Shown piece by piece: positions 12,805 through 23,892 of a DNA stretch of 64,000 bases. Source of the DNA: Malus domestica. Lineage: Eukaryota; Streptophyta; Magnoliopsida; Rosales; Rosaceae. The notes under the pieces are model-generated. The model ran no database searches, was not told the DNA's origin, and worked only from the letters and a program-made list of their open reading frames with translations. Where the stretch lies: assembly GCF_042453785.1 (NCBI RefSeq), contig NC_091669.1, forward strand, positions 14,243,001-14,307,000, read 5' to 3'. Position 1 is the first letter of the stretch. Each line of letters opens with the position of its first letter. Position numbers and translations under genes: made by a program.

Positions 12805-13190
12805 AGTTGTTTCGTTGACAGTTTCTGTTCAAAGTCAGCGTTGCTCGTTCTCAAACAATGTTATCTTGTTCGTTATATTTTGTGCATAGAAGTTTTCAAA
12901 GCTAACTCGGGAAGTGCTTGACCTTTTCATCATGAATAGAGCTCCTTGGTTAGATTGTCATCTTAGTCCTCTGAGTTTGTGTGTGAATAATTTCAAAACT
13001 TGGATGCGTTCCTTTGCTTATTCTTGGGCCCATCTCGCCCACAGATCCACCAGCATGGTATCAACTAGTTTTGGCAAGTTCGCCTTTGAAGTTTTGTTAT
13101 AGTTACTCTTGATTGAGAACTTCTCGGATATTATCTCGAATGTTTTATTTGATATTTGTATGAGTTATCGATTCTTATTGTTTCATCTAT
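12805..13190. repeat. Diverged direct repeat of 9480-9895
   Basis: This is the second copy of the segment described at 9480-9895. The order of shared strings is the same, with many substitutions. The Harbinger-type MITE and the Pack-MULE lie directly downstream, in DNA homologous to 11370-11480. Confidence 0.6.
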
Positions 13191-13256
13191 TAAAAAAAAA
13201 GACTAGTGATTCTTGAGTTTATGTTAACTAAAAGGCTCTTCGATGTTATATATTAA

Positions 13257-13612
13257 GGGGTGGTTTGGGAATGAGGTGCTTAAAAAAAAAGCACCCATGA
13301 AAAAAAGCTGTGAGGGTTTTAGGTGTTTGGTAAACTAAAAAAAATGGCTTATTTTGGAAGCTGCTATGAGAATAAGCTGAAATCAAAGGAAAAAGCTGAA
13401 GCTGCTATTTGCAGCTTTGGAAAACTGGCTTTTTTTCAAAGCACACGGAGCTACAGTGCTCCTTTAAGGAAAAGACCCACTATCAAGCTGCTTTTTTTTT
13501 TTTCCAAAAGCACTTTTACAAACAAGTTTACCAAACACTCTGCTGATTTATTTCACAGCCGCTTATTCTCACAACAACTTTTTTTCAAAGCACAGCAATA
13601 CCAAACCAGCCC
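13257..13612. mobile_element. PIF/Harbinger-type MITE H1, copy 1 (356 bp)
   Basis: It starts GGGGTGGTTTGGGAATG and ends CAATACCAAACCAGCCC, imperfect inverted repeats of the GGG..GTTTGG kind. A 3-bp TAA duplication flanks it (13254-13256, 13613-13615), as for PIF/Harbinger elements. A second copy in opposite orientation is at 17704-18079. It has runs of T/A inside and no transposase. Confidence 0.9.
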
Positions 13613-13621
13613 TAAATATAA

Positions 13622-14830
13622 GGGTTAATCTTAATTTACTATTATCAAGTTTCGTGGTTTTCAACATTTAGTACATGAAGTTTTCTTTTCATCCCAAAGT
13701 CATACCTAAAGTGTTAATTTTGGGACAGTCTCATATATCTATTAGTATGGTCGTTAAGTCTCCCGTTAACTGATGACGTGGCGCCCACGTGGATAATGAC
13801 TGAATGCCACGTGTCAATAAGGGTCCCATGTGGATATTAAAAATAAATTAATTAATTAAACATAAAAAAAATAATTAAAAATTTTGAGCAGATTAAACAC
13901 AATAATGGTTGATCAGCTCGAGGCAACGACGGCGAGCCCATAATCCATGCCAAGAATGATAGCCTTCATGTCCTCCGTCCTCGAGCGGGTTTCCAAGTCC
14001 AACAACCTGAACCGGCGATTCCACCCGACCGATAAGCTATTAGTCTTCCACTCCCTGACCACGCCCACTATCTCAATCCACAGCTACTTCTAAAAGATCT
14101 TCAAGTACGCCGATTGCAGCCCATCTTGCTTCATCGTTGCCTATGTCTACCTCGACTGGTTCACTCATATGCAGCCATTACTGCCGATCGATTCCTTCAA
14201 TGTTCATCGCTTGCTCATCACCAACGTCTTGGTCTTTGCAAAGTTCATGGAAGATGGTCGTCTCTAATCCGGTCATGAACCTCTTACACCTCTCAAATCC
14301 AGTTAAGGTCGAGCTCTATTGGCTTAAGAATGAAGTCAGAGATGCGAATGCCACTTGATCCCCTGTTTTTCTCCAGATTTATGGTCAATTTTTCGAGATT
14401 TGCCTTCAAATCTGGTAGGTGGGGCACACTCATTTGAGCTCATGGGGCTGTCGAAAAGGATGAGGGTTGAGTGGGTGGAGTCGAAACGGGAGGGGAAAGG
14501 ACGGATGTGCAGAGGTTGGGTAGGTGCAGAGGAGAGAATGGAGGGGGGGTCAGGGGTCGAGGGTTTGAGGAAGAAGACACCTTTTTTTTTGTAATTTTGT
14601 AATGTTTAAATTTTAAATCCACGTGGGACCTTTATTGACACGTGGGCCCGTAGTCATTGTCCATGTGGATGCCACGTCATCAGTTAATTGGAGACTTAAC
14701 ACCCAGACTAACGGATATACAAGACTGTCCCAAAATTAACACTTTAGGTATGACTCTGGGATGAAAAAAAACTTCATGTACTAAATGTTGAAAACCACGA
14801 AAATTGAGGGTAGTAAACTGAGATTTACCC
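13622..14830. mobile_element. Pack-MULE, 1209 bp, carrying a cyclin-U fragment
   Basis: The left end GGGTTAATCTTAATTTACT and the inverted right end GGGTAAATCTCAGTTTACT begin terminal inverted repeats of about 220 bp, which both contain TTTTCAACATTTAGTACATG and the GACGTGGC region. The 9-bp flanks TAAATATAA (13613-13621) and TAAATTTAA (14831-14839) differ at one base, fitting a Mutator-type duplication. The interior between the repeats is not transposase; it contains a recognisable host gene fragment (13947-14267) and further unassigned G+C-rich sequence up to about 14580. The element directly abuts the Harbinger MITE, sharing its TAA flank. Confidence 0.88.
13947..14267 (+). pseudogene. Captured cyclin-U (P-type cyclin) N-terminal fragment
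   Basis: One frame from ATG at 13947 reads MPRMIAFMSSVLERVS, then RRFHPTDKLLVFHSL, TTPTISIHSYF, a stop, KIFKYADCSPSCFIVAYVYL, FNVHRLLITNVLVFAKFMED. This matches the plant cyclin-U/PREG-like cyclin core (known members read SLLERV.., FHGL..PTI.I.SYLERIFKYANCSPSCFVVAYVYLDRF.., SFNVHRLLIT..). About 107 codons are present where the family has roughly 200. The fragment ends where family members have an intron, and the in-frame stop replaces a codon of the SYLERI motif. It is a transduplicated copy inside the Pack-MULE and cannot make a full cyclin. The family assignment is from memory of the motif pattern. Confidence 0.82.
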
Positions 14831-14978
14831 TAAATTTAATAAATTAGTTAATTTAATATAATCATTTTTGTAAATTTAATATTATCTTTAACACTGATGA
14901 GGAATGAGACTAAGAACAAGAAATGGATTGATTAGTCCAAACTTAAGAATTAGAACATTATATTGGCTTATCAATATG

Positions 14979-15149
14979 TTTTTTTCTTGAACAAACAATA
15001 TTTATCTACACTAAGGGAGTGAGGGAGTGGGCTAAGCCTCAAAATGGACTAACAATAATGTGGTTCAAATTAGCCTTCGGGAGAATCGAACCTAATACCT
15101 CTCACTTACAAGTCAAGAGAAATATCATTAGACCATAATACCAAGTGGC
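14979..15149 (-). mobile_element. tRNA-derived SINE (family S1), complete copy
   Basis: Minus-strand head GGTCTAATGATATTTCTC (A-box region) is followed by GTGAGAGGTATTAGGTTCGATTC (B box GGTTCGATTC) and a conserved body ending near AGATAAATATTG, with a short A-rich tail. It is flanked by GGCTTATCAATATG (14965-14978) and GGCTTATCAAATATG (15150-15164), a retroposition-type duplication. Other copies: 17695-18264, 19567-19739, 61397-61564. Confidence 0.88.
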
Positions 15150-15574
15150 GGCTTATCAAATATGTTATTATAGCTTTTTAACATAAAATAAAAAGTATCA
15201 TTGGGTAACACAAGTTGGCCTTTGCCATGCTCCTATGAATTTAAGTCAAGTCAAATAACAAGTTTTCCAAGGTAAACTTTATTAACGTAAATTATTCAAG
15301 AACAAAAATTCCAAAAGATACAAAACATAACCATAAGGGCGTGTTTGTTTGGATTCCTGAAGTTTCATTGGATTAGACTACTTAGCTAGGATTATTAGTC
15401 CATGTTTGGTGCAAGTATGGACTAACTTTAGTGGGACTAAGTCGGACTCGTGTAGACTAAAACCATCGCTAGCTAGGCTTAGCGAGTCGCCCCAAAACAG
15501 ATATGATTTTTAATCCCATCTCTCTGCTTTGCTACGCCCCACGCTTAAGTCTCCTAACGAAGATAACCCTCCCA

Positions 15575-15595
15575 CTCTCTCTCTCTCTCTCTCTC
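15575..15595. repeat. (CT)n microsatellite
   Basis: About ten uninterrupted CT units in a C/T-rich context. Confidence 0.95.
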
Positions 15596-15699
15596 GGCCT
15601 CCGTTTCTCCATTTCAAAAGAGTCTCCAAGTTTGCAAGATTGGGTTAGACCTCCCATATACATCGCAAATCAAGTTGGTTCAAAGGCGATACAGGGAGT

Positions 15700-17240
15700 C
15701 CCCTGATGAGGAGCAGTGTCGTGGGGTTGAGTAACAGATAAGACGACTTTGTCCGGTGCACTTCCAATGCCTGATTCCACCAACAACCTTCGGTTATGAT
15801 TGCGGTCAACAACATCGTCAAGTGCACGACAAGTGCCTAATGATCAGTTCAACCACAGCAGAAGCAAAGATTCGGCTTATTCTTTGGTTCAGGATGACTG
15901 GCCTTATCATTGTTGTTCTTAGACTTCTTGCGAGGTTGGGACCCTTAGTTCGAACCTTGATTGCCTTTCCCCTTGTTTTTCATTGAACTTTGAGACGATT
16001 GACCCTTCTCATTAACACATTTCATTTTTCTTCTCTTGGAGCATTCACATTGACTTCTCGCAATAAAACAACATTAGAACCAGTGGGTTGAGAATGATGG
16101 TTTTGCATTAGCAAGTTATTGTCCTTCTCAACTAGAAAGATAATTGTTTTAAGGTCCGAGAACCTTTGATAGCTCCACTCTCTGCACTGCTGTTGTAGCA
16201 CAATGTTTAAGTAGTTCAAGGTGGAATAGGTCATCTCTAGCAAGTTGAAATTAGTGAGTTTTGACCATATAACTTCATAATGGACCAAATTCAATAGACT
16301 TTGGAGACATACTCATCGACAGCTTAAATCCTAGAAGCAAAGATTGTGCCAATCGTTTCTTATTTAAGGCGAGAAAATTTGCTTCTGGGATCAAAGCGGT
16401 CTACTAGGGCTTCCTATAAAACCATCTCTAACCCATGGGATAAAACTTAAAATATAAGCTTAAACATCCCCCCTTCCAAACCATCTCCAACCATTGGGCT
16501 AAAGTAAGCCTTGGGAAGAAAATATATCTTTGGGCTATATTTCCTTCAGGATTTAAGTCTGGCTTAAATTATTCTGGACCCACCAAACTATCATATTTCA
16601 AACATTTTTTTTGTTTTTTTATCAAATCCAATGGTAAAAAAAAAAAAAAAAAGATTTGACGGCCCAAAATTAAATCTAACGTCTGAAATAATTTAATAAA
16701 ACTATTTAAACCAAATTTCACTTAAAACTTTATACATACCTATGTGTTTGTATGATTTTTAATTACTTATCGGAATTTAAATATTTTTAGATTAAAATTT
16801 TCATAAAAATAAATTAGGATAATCTACATAAATTTTATTTTCAAAAAAGTTACCGAAAAAAAAATAAGGCTAAAATCATTATTTAATAACCTTGAGCTAA
16901 AATTTTAAGCTATAATAAGAATTGGAGGAGAAAAGCAGTTTCTGGGTTATGGCTTAAAAAAAATTTGCATAAATTTTTAAGCTTTATCCTCAAGGTTTGG
17001 AGATGGTCTAAGGACTTCTGGTGATCAAATGAAAACAACAACCTTAGCTTTTTATGACTCATTGGCAGCATTATCGATGATGGCGTCTAACAACTTCCAC
17101 GCCCTTGAGATGCATCTTGACATCTTGGGCTCACTTGATTTAGTTGTTGCCAGAGATATCGAAAGCGGTGAAGTCCAACTTGTTCAAGTTTGACATCTTT
17201 TTTCAAAATACAAAGATGATCCTACATTCAAAATTCAGAG
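15700..17240 (-). pseudogene. Degenerate Ty1/copia gag-type remnant, antisense
   Basis: On the minus strand a frame starting near 17193 reads MSNLNKLDFTAFDISGNN, followed by broken frames with VQDVKMHL-like and IKEGNKA-position sequence. This is the start of a widespread plant copia gag. Downstream, pieces resemble the rest of gag (LQKALVDRFDPRSKFSRLK; a cysteine-rich stretch near 15830). Many stops and frameshifts are present. A 597-bp hAT-like MITE (16414-17010) splits it. The minus-strand sequence GATAACATGTTG near 17320 may be a decayed primer-site region. No matching LTR pair was found. Confidence 0.6.
16414..17010. mobile_element. hAT-like MITE, 597 bp, inside the gag remnant
   Basis: The ends CTATAAAACCATCTC and GAGATGGTCTA are short inverted repeats. 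The flanks AGGGCTTC (16406-16413) and AGGACTTC (17011-17018) are an 8-bp duplication with one mismatch. The body is very AT-rich with a (A)18 run near 16640. Repeated cc-atctccaacc strings lie near the left end. Confidence 0.75.
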
Positions 17241-17694
17241 GAAATGCAATTTGTTGCCAAAAGGTTAGAAAATCCTAATTGTATGTTTTGATTCCGTTAA
17301 GAGTAAAAGAGCTGATAACATGTTGTAGAGGAAAATAATTTGAGATGGAATGAGAGAATTTTGTTAAAGAATTTCTTAGTGTGTTACAATATGAGACACA
17401 ACCACTTTTATATAGTGTGTGGTTATCTTGTCAAATTACACAAATACCCTTAATTTAATAGAGAAAATCAATTACCTAATCAATTGAATAATGAATGACC
17501 TATTCATATGATGAATCAACGGTGTACAGACATATATGTCCTGCAACAAGAAGTTATATAATATTTTTATCCAAAAAAAATTAAATCTTTTCACTAGCAA
17601 AAGAAAAAACACTTCATCTTTTCAACAACAAAAATGTGACGATTAAAGGTTTTATTTTATTGGTTTTATTAAGTTGGTAAGAGTTAAAATCTAA

Positions 17695-18264
17695 CGTCAC
17701 TTAGGGCTGGTTTGGTATTGCTGTGCTTTAAAAAAAAACTGATGTGAGAATAAGCGGTTGTGCTGTGAGAATAAGCGGCTGTGAAATAAATCGGCAAAGT
17801 GTTTGGTAAATTTTTTTGTAAAAGTGCTTTTGGAAGAAAAAAAGCAGTCTGATAGTGGGTATTTTCATTAAAGGAGCACTGTAGCTTCGTGTGCTTTGAA
17901 AAAAAGCCAGTTTTCCAAAGTTGCAAATAGCAGCTTCAGCTTTTTCCTTTGATTTCAGCTTATTCTTACAGCAGCTTCCAAAATAAGCCTTTTTTTTTTA
18001 GTTTACCAAACACCTAAAACCCTGACAGCTTTTTTTCATAGGTGCTTTTTTTTTAAGCACCTCACTCCCAAATCACCCCTTAGTACTGCGGTCTAGTGAT
18101 ATTTCTCTTCACTTGTAAGTGAGAGGTCTTAGGTTTGATTCTTGCCAAATGTGAATTTGAATCATATTATTGTTAATTTATTGTGAGGTTAAGTTCACTC
18201 TCTCCTCTTAGCGTAAATATATTGTTTATTAAAAAAATAAAAAATAAAAAATAAATAAAAAAGC
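17695..18264 (+). mobile_element. SINE S1 copy interrupted by a Harbinger MITE
   Basis: The SINE head (cgtcac, then gtactgcggtctagtgat, with B box GGTTTGATTC) is split at its TTA by the MITE at 17704-18079. TAAAATCTAA flanks the whole unit (17685-17694 and 18265-18274), the same target site as in the uninterrupted copy at 19567-19739. The A-rich tail is variable. Confidence 0.88.
17704..18079. mobile_element. PIF/Harbinger-type MITE H1, copy 2 (376 bp, reverse)
   Basis: It starts GGGCTGGTTTGGTATTG and ends CCCAAATCACCCC; TTA duplications lie at 17701-17703 and 18080-18082. It is in opposite orientation to the 13257-13612 copy, with the same internal landmarks (agcttcagctttttcctttg; tttaccaaacacctaaaaccct). 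The empty site is preserved in the duplicated module at about 19572. Confidence 0.92.
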
Positions 18265-18960
18265 TAAAATCTAACAAACAACAATTACTTTAGAGAGACC
18301 CTTTCCCAAATTAACATGGGTCGGATCATATCATATGGTGGCAACTACAAGTCTATTTATGGAGTCCCTCCTTGTCATATGGATAAAGCCGAATAATTTC
18401 AATTCACTATTGTATTTAACAAATCGGAATAATATTGAAAGGACAATTCGAAATATATATAATAGTTCAACAAGTTGTCTTCAACTTCAAGTGGTGCCAA
18501 TATGAAGAAATAAAATAAACAAATAAAAGGGATTATGCCAAGTTGGCCAAAAACTAATCATCTGATTATGTGTTAAATTTGTCATTTGATCAAAGTTGTG
18601 ACTTTAAATTATAAAATAATCCGTATATAAGGGTTCGATTGGTTTTCATCATCGGTTTTGGTTTTGGTTTTGGTTTTGGTTTTGCGCTTTTGATTTTGGA
18701 TTAGCATACCAAATAATTTGGACGCAAAAAGAAAAAGGAAACGTACAATTTGTAGTTTGTCATCAACTAATAAGACTAATAATTCATCTCGTATCAAATT
18801 CTAAATCTACAAACTCCATAGCCGTGGGACCCTTGTTCTGACTTTGGACCGTTGACAACCCCACTCCCAATTTTTGTAGCCTTCCTCCCTCATCTTCTCA
18901 TGGATTGTTGCATATCATATCTATTTTTCATCTAAGTATTTCTGTCAATAGAAAACAAAA

Positions 18961-19374
18961 GTCCACTTGCCAACTTGATTTAGAGTATGTCCATATACCA
19001 TACTGTATTAACTTGCTTCTTGATAGTTGGGAAGGAGTTCATTTTTTATTTATTTTGTGGCTGATTCACAGAATCAGGTTTATGATCAGAACAGTTAATA
19101 TTGTAAATCACTCTATAGAGATATATCTATAAAAAAATGAATAAAATATGAGATTATATATAGTTTTAATTATTTATTTGTTATCATTGATTGAGCATAA
19201 GTTTTAATTATTTTTTTTGTAGAAACGAACTTTACAAAGTAATTCGTAATATAAATGATTTCGATTTTAAACACGAAATATATGTAAATCAAATATGAAA
19301 TAAAATGAAGAGAAACTCTTTTTGAATCTTAAGCAGCCAATCTGCTCTCTATTTATATGATGAATGAATGACCT
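18961..19374. other. Spacer between module copies
   Basis: 18961-19130 is homologous to 11795-11980 (gtccacttgccaactt, then the ctctata-aga segment). The rest is AT-rich with no coding signal. Confidence 0.5.
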
Positions 19375-20460
19375 ATTCATATGATGAATCAACGATGTAC
19401 AGACATATATGTCTTGCAACAAGAAGTTAATTAATATTTTAATCTAAAAAAGTTAAATCTTTTCACTAGCAAAAGGAAAAACACTTTATCTTTTCAACAA
19501 CAAAAATGTGACGATTAAAGGTTTTATTTTATTGGTTTTATTAAGTTGGTAAGAGTTAAAATCTAATGCCACTTAGTATTGCGGTCTAGTGATATTTCTC
19601 TTCACTTGTAAGTAAGAGATCTTAGGTTTGATTATTACCAAATGTGAATTTGAACCATATTATTGTTAGCCTATTATGAGGTTAAGTTCATTCTCTTCTC
19701 TTAGTGTAAATAATATCGTTTGTTAAAAAAATAAATAAATAAAATCTAACAAACAACAGTTACTTTAGAGAGACCCTTTCCCAAATTAACAAGAGTCGGA
19801 TCATATCATATGGTGGCAACTACAAGTCTATTTATGGAGTCCCTCCTTGACATATGGATAAAGCCGAAGAATTTCAATTCACTATTGTATTTAACAAATC
19901 GGAATAATATTGAAAGGACAATTCGAAATATATATAATAATTCAACAAGTTGTCTTCAACTTCAAGTGGTGCCAATATGAAGAAATAAAATAAACAAATA
20001 AAAGGGATTATGCCAAGCTGGCCAAAAACTAATCATCTGATTATGTGTTAAATTTGTCATTTGATCAAAGTTGTGACTTTAAATTATAATATAATACATA
20101 TATAAGGGTTCGATTGGTTTTCATCGGTTTTGGTTTTGCGATTTTGGTTTTGGATTAGCATACCAAATAATTTGGACGAAAAAAGAAAAAGGAAACGTAC
20201 AATTTCTAGTTTGTCATTCAACTGATAAGACTAATAATTCATCTCGTATCAAATTCTAAATCTACAAACTCCATAGCCGTGGGGCCCTTGTTCTGAATTT
20301 GGACCGGTGACAACCCCACTCCCAATTTTCTAGGCTTTCACCCTCGTATTCTCATGGATTGTTGCATATCTATTTTTCATCTAAGTATTTCTGTCAATAG
20401 AAAACAAAAGTTCACTTGCCAACTTGATTTAGAGTGTCCATATACCATACTGTATATGGA
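19375..20460. repeat. Copy 3 of the duplicated ~1 kb module
   Basis: This is the closest relative of 17510-18960, lacking the Harbinger MITE. It ends after tccatataccatactgtat, where the two copies diverge. Confidence 0.85.
19567..19739 (+). mobile_element. SINE S1, uninterrupted copy (173 bp)
   Basis: Head tgccacttagtattgcggtc, B-box-like GGTTTGATT, body with tgaatttgaaccatattatt, tail AAAAAAATAAATAAA. The exact 10-bp duplication TAAAATCTAA (19557-19566, 19740-19749) flanks it. Confidence 0.9.
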
Positions 20461-23400
20461 CACACTCTTTTCGAATCTTAAGCAGCCAAGCTGCTCTCTA
20501 TTTATATGGTGTGGTGACTACCTAGTTCTGCCTAGTAATTATTTTATACGTGTCAAAGGATTATAAATAAAAAGAAGCAGCTATGCCAATGTCCATTGTG
20601 AAGCGTGTTGGAAGTGCACGAGCTCATCTACCTCCTCCAAGTTCCAACCCTGGGAGGCTAGCATTCAGTGTACCTTCAGGGATCCATCCTCCCACATATT
20701 AATATATTATTAAAATGAATTACGAATATGCATTTTGTTTCCATTCCACGTTGGAGGAATTTGCAGTTAAGTAATCTTGTAAATTAAATTTTGTGTTAAT
20801 TTGATATAAGAGCAATAGTGACAAAACTGAAACATAATATTATGCTGCAATTGCGTTTGTCTAGTGACAGTTAGCATGTGACAAAACATACATTTGAGAG
20901 AACGGATAAAGAACATCCGAAGGGAAATACCTACTTTAAACTAAATTATTTTTCAAACGTTTTGTTGTTTGATCAAACTAAAAGCCAGTTGGATACATTG
21001 TGAAGTAAAATGAAAATAGATTTCTGTATTTGAACTAAGGAATATTTTGGATGCGGTCCCTAATTCTTAATATTCTTTGACTAAAATCTTAATGATATTC
21101 AAAGTTTGATCAAATTCTCTTGACTTTGTACACTTCATTATATTACAATTAATATTTATATTTTTATAGTTTTGACATTAATTGTTTGATAATTTATGAG
21201 ATTTATAATCCTATAAATTTAAAATCCCTCATTATAATACTATTAGAAACGGTTACAATAAAAAAATTCAAACATTTTGATTGAATAAATGGATAAAAAC
21301 TATGTAAAAATAAGAAATAATAAATGGCAAAAGAATGTATCCATAGTGTTAAAAAAACTGGTACATTTTACACAAAAATTGGTACATTTCATATATAACA
21401 AAGTGGTACATTAATAAAGAAGAATGGGTACATTATAAATAAATTAGGGTACAGATAAAAAATTTAAAAATTATGAGTACAAATGAATTTTTAAAAAAAA
21501 TAGGCGCTAAAAGAAATTAATACATGGGTACAAAATAAAACTAAAAAGGAAATACTACAAATTTAAAAAAAATGTTGCAAATTAAAAGTGGGTACAAACT
21601 AAAAATATAAATATATGATACAAAGTTTAGGCATAAAACATAAATATACCATATGTAATTTTTCTATCATTGATTAAATATACAATGTCACGTGACGGTA
21701 TACACATGGGTACAAATACAAATAAAACTTTAAAAGATATGGGTACAAAAAGAAACTAATATATGGGTACAAATTAAAAATGAAAAAAAAATTGGTACAA
21801 ATTAAAAATAGGTACAAACTAAAAATAAAAATATATGATAAAAATTTAGCCATAAATATAAATATACTAATTGTAACATTTTTAACACTAAAGGAATATA
21901 TTTAAAAATAAAAATATTTTATTATTCAAATAATTGATGATGTTATTAATACCAAGGACCTTGATCAAAAATTGAAAATAAATAGGATTTTAATCAATGA
22001 AGTAACAAAAAGAAGGATGTGAAACTTATTTCCCCTCGGACTAATTAGGGTGAGTTATGAGAGGTTTTTAATACAGGAAATGCTTTTTCTTGCACCGTTA
22101 CATCTACATACGTTTATTTCTAAATTTTAAACTAATAAAATTATAATTAAAAGATGAAAATAAAAGAGTTGTGTAGAAAGAAAAACATTGATGTCCTTAT
22201 CCTTTTGTAATGCTCATGTGGTTTTTCTAATTCTTTTTATTTAACTTTTTGTGATTTATTTTTCCATCATTTAACCAAAGTTCATTGGAATTTTGAAATT
22301 CCTCACCCGACATTTACTAATCTTAGAGAATTAAGGACCGAGTTAATAAAGAATGAGCCCTAAAATTATAGATAGATTAGATTACAAATGCACTCTATGT
22401 CCCATGAGCATTGAAAACCTGTAAATGTATTTGCAAATTCCTATTTTGAATAAGTCATTTAAAAATTTCAATGCTCATAGAGAACATTTTTATCTAACAT
22501 CTTGTTATCTATTCCTTATTATTTGACTTCAATCACTAAAGAGAGTAATGCTTAGGAAACTTTTAAAAGTGAGATTTTCTATTAACTCTTTGTCATCTCA
22601 TATTTTTTGCACAACGTTTTATAATGTTGGCATGAGAATTGACGTTAAACTGTGAAATAATAAAGTCATAAAGAATCCCGCTTTAAAAAAATCTTTTTAG
22701 CATTGCTCAGTTTAAGAAGTCCGACACTTAAACACAACATAATGATTGCCTGAACAAGGTGTTTCTTTCATGCCATGTGATATTTCTATTGAACCATAGT
22801 CATACGATAAGGTTACAAGTTCTATGAGTCAGATAATCAAATCTTAATCATAATAACAATATCCAACCAAAAATCCGGTAGAAGCGTGGGCAGGATGGCA
22901 CATATATCCCACATGGTAGGAAAGGGGTTTAACATACACCCCACGTAATAATAAGCGCCCAAGTAAGTTGGTCGAAGGAAAACACTTCCTAAAATGGCAA
23001 AATAAGAAAACTGCACGTCAACGAAGTCATAGAAAACGTTTATCTTCCGTTATTCCGTTATTCGCAAAACAACAAAAATTATCTCCAAATCAATGTACTA
23101 ATCAGTAAAAAAAATTATAGAATGTACGGTCAAGCATATGTTTTTTTCTTTATACAAGTACATTTGAGTACGTTAAAATTCATCAGAACTTATAAAAAGA
23201 AAATGATATCAACATGCCCTACATTTTTTTTTTTTTTTACTTCTACACACTTTTGTTTTGTTTATTTTTGTTCATTAGTTCTCATTTGATTCATTCAATT
23301 CGAATGCAGAATTGAATGATGTATGTGCAATAGAGGAAAAAATCTTTCGAATTGGAGATTATTTAGTCATTGTTGATCGGAACGTTCAATTTATTAATCT

Positions 23401-23686
23401 TCATTTCCAAATTGTTCATGCAAAACACTTTCCAATTGGAGATTGTTTAATCATTCAAACGCATCAAATAAATGAGACAGTTCATCATGAATATGCTACT
23501 TGGTACTCACACAGTCGACTTGTTCTATACATTTGAATGATAAAATGATTTCTGATTGAAATGATTTTTTGTGGGAGTGATCTTCATATGAAGACTAAAA
23601 AGTGAAACGCTTTCGATTATAAAATTTGTACGGCTAAGATACGTTATTCACAAGAAAGGAATGAGCTCATCCTAGAAATGGAGCAG
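20461..23686. other. AT-rich intergenic DNA without a recognisable gene
   Basis: A 39-codon ORF at 20584-20703 (MPMSIVKRVGSARAHLPPPS...) is richer in G+C than its surroundings but matches nothing I know. A 75-codon ORF at 23312-23536 has no recognisable motif. The GGTACA-rich segment is listed separately. Confidence 0.45.
21355..21860. repeat. Degenerate GGTACA-rich simple array
   Basis: GGTACA or GGGTACA recurs more than ten times at irregular spacing of roughly 25-60 bases in A-rich DNA (for example tgggtacaaa, ttggtacatt). Longer partial repeats such as aaaaataaaaatatatgata also recur. There is no coding frame. Confidence 0.6.
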
Positions 23687-23892
23687 TTTTGCTTACCATC
23701 ATAAACTATGGTGTATGTTCACCATATACCTAATCATCTATTATGTGTCATTTCACTTAACCTTGGTTAATTATTTTAAAAATGGAAAAAGTAACATTTC
23801 ATGTGAAAGTTAACTAGAGTTACGTGAAAAGACACATGACAGATGATTAGGTGCATAGTGGGCATACATCATAGTTATGATGGTGAGCAAAA
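23687..23892. mobile_element. Foldback MITE, about 206 bp
   Basis: The left arm TTTTGCTTACCATCATAAAC pairs with the right arm ATGATGGTGAGCAAAA. The arms extend about 75 bp each (shared cacctaatcatct and atgtgtc segments). The flanks show no clear duplication. Confidence 0.75.

Larger units (their letters stand above)
17510..18960. repeat. Copy 2 of the duplicated ~1 kb module (with SINE and MITE)
   Basis: It begins atgatgaatcaacggtgtac and continues in register with copy 3 at 19375-20460 through the SINE, the GGTTTTG run and the ctacaaactccatagccgtg segment. Without the Harbinger MITE the two copies are nearly the same length. They share the same SINE at the same site, so the duplication postdates the SINE insertion. 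Confidence 0.85.

Noticed and set aside
12694..13102. 75- and 62-codon ORFs
   Set aside because: They lie in a segment duplicated at 9480-9895, where the corresponding frames are broken differently; no domain is recognisable.
15338..15480. Possible Harbinger-type MITE end (GGGCGTGTTTGTTTGG)
   Set aside because: No matching inverted end with a TTA/TAA duplication could be found nearby; it may be a truncated element.
18655..18690. TTTTGG-type repeats as an internal telomere tract
   Set aside because: The unit is GGTTTT with variants, not the plant TTTAGGG repeat, and it recurs only within copies of the duplicated module.
23312..23536. 74-codon ORF (MNDVCAIEEKIFRIG...)
   Set aside because: It is AT-rich with no recognisable motif; two similar internal strings (ttggagattatttagtcatt-like) look like a local repeat. 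It may be chance.
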